Positions 63,081 through 64,000 of a DNA stretch of 64,000 nucleotides are shown piece after piece. Origin of the DNA: Rufibacter sp. DG15C. GTDB taxonomy: Bacteria; Bacteroidota; Bacteroidia; Cytophagales; Hymenobacteraceae. Where the stretch lies: the NCBI RefSeq assembly GCF_001577755.1, contig NZ_CP010776.1, positions 2,976,001 through 3,040,000 of the forward strand, given 5' to 3'. Made by a program: the position numbers and the translations under genes. The notes under the pieces were generated by a model. That model saw only the letters and a program-made list of their open reading frames with translations, searched no databases and was not told the origin of the DNA. Each line of letters starts with the position of its first letter. Within the stretch, counting starts at the first letter, position 1.

Positions 63081-63422
63081 TTCATTTTCCCGTTTGTCAG
63101 CTTAACGAAGGAGAATTATTGAAGTTTGGAAATGTAATATAAAAATTGTATTTTATATAAATTAGTGGCAATGGTGTATTTAGGATAGGAAGAAGATTAG
63201 GTAATAAATAGTGTCTAAGATGGTGTTTAAAAGCATTTCTATGAATTGGAATGCTTCATTTGTAATGATTTAAATTGCGTTGGTAAATAATACTATATTT
63301 AGTTAGTAAGATGTATATTATTTATTGAATTAGATTAGACTATAAAGATAAAGCCTGTTCTTTGTCATAATTGACAAAGAACAGGCTTTAAGATAATGGC
63401 TACTTTTAATTAGGGGAAAATT
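63081..63422. other. AT-rich gap in the stress cluster
   Basis: 342 bp with no gene seen. The only structure is the hairpin at 63351-63389; the promoter of the 62601-63080 gene should lie at its left end. Confidence 0.5.
63351..63389 (-). terminator. Hairpin terminator
   Basis: AAGCCTGTTCTTTGTCA and TGACAAAGAACAGGCTT pair perfectly around TAAT; lies 34 bases beyond the minus-strand gene ending at 63423. Confidence 0.9.
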
Positions 63423-64000
63423 TTAAGGGCGACCCCGCTGTAATAATGGATTAGTTAAATTTTCTGTTTTCATTTCGGTTCTTCTTACAGTTTCATGGAT
63501 GGTCTCTTCTTGTACTTGCACCTCTTTGCCCACCTCAATTTCCTCCACCACATAAGGGACTTTTGTCACCGTAGCCACCTCCATTTTTTCTGTGAGGTCA
63601 ATAGTGCCGTCTTTAAAACTGCCAAAGTCTGCGTCAGTAAAATGGTGTTCAAAAGGTATCTGTTGCGGAAAGTGTTGGTCGGTAAACTGGGTATCAGAAT
63701 CATGTGGTGCAGTACCTACTATATCTGTGGTATTGGTAAGCGGCTGGTTCCTGTTTTGCTCAATTTGAATGGACGGTTCTCCCGCGAACACCCGCAACAC
63801 TCTGGTTTCTACTTGCTGGATTAACTGACCTCGCTCATAAGGAGGCAGAGCCTGCAGTTGTGATAAGGATACTTTTGAAAGAATCACCATCCTGGTCTCT
63901 AGCTCAAGTTCGGTCATGCCCACCGGGACGAGCACCAGCCTAAGTGCCAGATTCACTTGGTTTCCCTCCAGGTCCAGCACCGCATAGCGCACCTTCTGCG
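63423..64000 (-). CDS. PRC-barrel plus DUF2382 protein, 5' end outside window
   Basis: The frame runs off the right edge: the residues before the first in-window GTG read QK, giving QKVRYAVLDLEGNQV, the middle of a PRC-barrel. About 192 residues are visible. A DUF2382 fragment follows (FKDGTIDLTEKMEVATVTKVPY, EEIEVGKEVQVQEETIHETVRRTE). It is the fourth DUF2382 gene in the cluster and the closest in layout to the 59853 gene. Confidence 0.82.
   Translation of the reverse strand, partial: QKVRYAVLDLEGNQVNLALRLVLVPVGMTELELETRMVILSKVSLSQLQALPPYERGQLIQQVETRVLRVFAGEPSIQIEQNRNQPLTNTTDIVGTAPHDSDTQFTDQHFPQQIPFEHHFTDADFGSFKDGTIDLTEKMEVATVTKVPYVVEEIEVGKEVQVQEETIHETVRRTEMKTENLTNPLLQRGRP

Noticed and set aside
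1-64000. tRNA, rRNA or riboswitch genes
   Set aside because: No cloverleaf, rRNA signature or known riboswitch core was recognised by eye; a covariance search was not possible.

Overview
The window looks like a chromosomal segment of a Gram-negative Bacteroidota, most likely a Cytophagales/Hymenobacteraceae member (Rufibacter, Nibribacter or Pontibacter-like). Grounds: two outer-membrane beta-barrel receptors of the CarboxypepD_reg plus OMP_b-brl type, a BlaI/M56 pair, LytS/LytTR signalling, DUF2382 stress proteins, many SPII lipoproteins, and almost no Shine-Dalgarno signals. No rRNA, tRNA, CRISPR array or intact insertion sequence was seen. The genus is inferred from protein flavour, not from a marker gene.

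Layout. 1-5.3 kb: AT-rich 3' end of a surface-polysaccharide locus (methyltransferase, two glycosyltransferases, Wzm/Wzt-type ABC exporter). 5.6-8.1 kb: hrpB helicase. 8.3-10.2 kb: AT-rich two-gene island, an OLD/AAA_15-type ATPase overlapping a small protein with a PD-(D/E)XK-like motif, a candidate defence module. 10.4-29.2 kb: mostly housekeeping and envelope genes (TMEM175 channel, GH43 glycosidase, DUF1624 membrane protein, UvrA2-like ATPase, LD-carboxypeptidase, N-formylglutamate amidohydrolase, M3 and M90 peptidases, DUF3943 protein, MsrB). 29.3-35.4 kb: NtrB/NtrC-like pair divergent from a MacB-type ABC transporter, with a sigma-54 promoter and a dyad upstream site between them. 36.6-39.4 kb: BlaI/M56 pair with a 29-residue repeat tail. 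39.7-42.2 kb: first outer-membrane receptor.

42.9-54.2 kb, all on the minus strand, is the most unusual part. In transcription order it encodes a lipoprotein with a von Willebrand A-like start, a small membrane protein, a tubulin-like GTPase, a giant actin/Hsp70-like ATPase, a Gln/Pro-rich membrane protein, a small unknown protein, a MotA/ZorA-like protein with a long coiled-coil tail, and a MotB/ZorB-like protein. This joins an ion-driven motor or channel to both an actin-like and a tubulin-like NTPase, without the ZorC/D/E effectors of known Zorya systems. 54.6-59.7 kb: second outer-membrane receptor, then a LytS-like kinase and LytTR regulator; identical-architecture 9-12-9 bp direct repeats, the classic LytTR site geometry, lie before the receptor and the kinase. 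59.9-64 kb: PRC-barrel/DUF2382 stress proteins and an OmpA-like protein.

Across the window about 23 copies of a roughly 38-bp palindrome lie mostly just after stop codons. The core is conserved, while the outer arms differ between copies yet stay complementary. A MITE-like 200-bp element and a second repeat family are also present.
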